Shown here: one piece after another, positions 6,059 through 6,094 of the stretch
Numbering within the stretch: position 1 is the stretch's first letter
Layout: each line of letters begins with the position of its first letter
NCBI GenBank assembly: GCA_946566415.1
Contig: CAMNWW010000142.1
Coordinates: 1 to 6,094 of the forward strand
Length of the DNA: 6,094 nucleotides
Origin: an uncultured Lachnospiraceae bacterium
GTDB lineage: Bacteria; Bacillota; Clostridia; Lachnospirales; Lachnospiraceae
Direction of reading: 5' to 3'
Program-made: the position numbers and the translations under genes
Notes under the pieces: model-generated
What the model saw: only the letters and a program-made list of their open reading frames with translations
Database searches by the model: none
What the model was told of the DNA's origin: nothing

Positions 6059-6077
6059 TACAAATTCGGAATTTGTA
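6059..6077. promoter_or_regulatory. Perfect 19-bp palindrome, probable operator
   Basis: TACAAATTCGGAATTTGTA has 9-bp arms around a single central G. No T-run follows on either strand, so it is not a terminator. The symmetry suits a homodimeric transcription factor. It lies about 150 bp upstream of the predicted start of the dehydrogenase operon and at the window edge, so it may belong to a divergent promoter. The 13-bp palindrome at 6022-6034 shares the TACAA...TTGTA ends. Confidence 0.65.
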
Positions 6078-6094
6078 CTATTCCTGGGAGTCCT

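Larger units (their letters stand above)
5889..6094. promoter_or_regulatory. AT-rich intergenic control region with several palindromes
   Basis: No gene is seen in these ~200 bases. The region holds the promoter of the - strand operon and several operator-like elements: CATTG-N5-CAATG (5938-5952), GTATATT-N15-AATATAC (5972-6000), TACAAT-T-ATTGTA (6022-6034), overlapped by TGTAA-N3-TTACA (6013-6025), and the perfect 19-bp palindrome at 6059-6077. TCATTGCTT occurs twice, 41 bp apart (5937-5945 and 5978-5986). TACAA or its complement TTGTA occurs six times (5907, 5998, 6022, 6030, 6059, 6073), more than base composition would suggest. This density argues for a regulated promoter. A divergent gene may start just right of the window; GGGAG at 6086-6090 could be its RBS, but this cannot be confirmed. 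Confidence 0.6.

Noticed and set aside
6059..6077. The 19-bp palindrome as a terminator of an outside gene
   Set aside because: It has a single-base centre, so it would fold poorly as RNA, and no T-tract follows on either strand.
6048..6081. Divergent + strand promoter TTGACT ... TACTAT
   Set aside because: The two boxes are 22 nt apart, too far for a standard sigma-A promoter, and no better pair was found.
5889..6094. CRISPR array, riboswitch or catabolite (cre) site in the intergenic region
   Set aside because: Repeats are short and irregular, the expected leader of about 40 nt is too small for a known riboswitch, and no match to the cre consensus was seen.

Overview
The window looks like a chromosomal segment of a low-to-moderate GC Firmicute, most likely a gut-type Clostridia/Lachnospiraceae member. 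This rests on strong AGGAGG-type ribosome binding sites, a sigma-A-like promoter with an extended -10, and the style of the proteins. The species cannot be named from the sequence. It holds two convergent modules that meet at one strong hairpin terminator (about 2796-2852).

Left module, + strand (1-2777): the last 12 codons of an OmpR/PhoB-type response regulator, then an ABC transporter ATPase (129-1052), an ABC-2-type permease (1049-1813) and a sensor histidine kinase (1818-2777). The ATPase and permease overlap in ATGA, and permease and kinase are 4 nt apart, so this reads as one operon in the order regulator - ATPase - permease - kinase. By analogy with BcrAB/lantibiotic-immunity-type systems it is a signal-responsive exporter or resistance module; its ligand cannot be read from the sequence. 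The 89-nt gap between regulator and ATPase carries an imperfect tandem duplication that folds into a hairpin.

Right module, - strand (5874 down to 2865): two different zinc-dependent medium-chain dehydrogenases and a TIM-barrel sugar-phosphate-isomerase/epimerase-like protein. Gaps are 26 and 2 nt and each gene has its own good RBS, so this is a second operon. It starts from a recognisable promoter (-35 at 5945-5950, -10 at 5921-5926). A sensible reading is catabolism of a polyol, sugar or sugar derivative: alcohol oxidation by the dehydrogenases, with keto/aldo isomerisation, epimerisation or a related step by the TIM barrel. The substrate is unknown. Both dehydrogenases have Gly-Arg where NAD-specific relatives have an acidic residue, hinting at NADP(H). 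The TIM-barrel protein lacks two residues usually present in its family's active site.

The AT-rich region 5889-6094 upstream of this operon has no gene. It is dense in palindromes, including a perfect 19-bp TACAAATTC-G-GAATTTGTA, and in repeats of TACAA/TTGTA and TCATTGCTT. It looks like a multi-site control region, perhaps shared with a divergent regulator gene beyond the right edge. I see no mobile element, CRISPR array, tRNA or rRNA. Most of the content belongs to known families; the parts most worth a second look are the operator-like region and the atypical catabolic trio.
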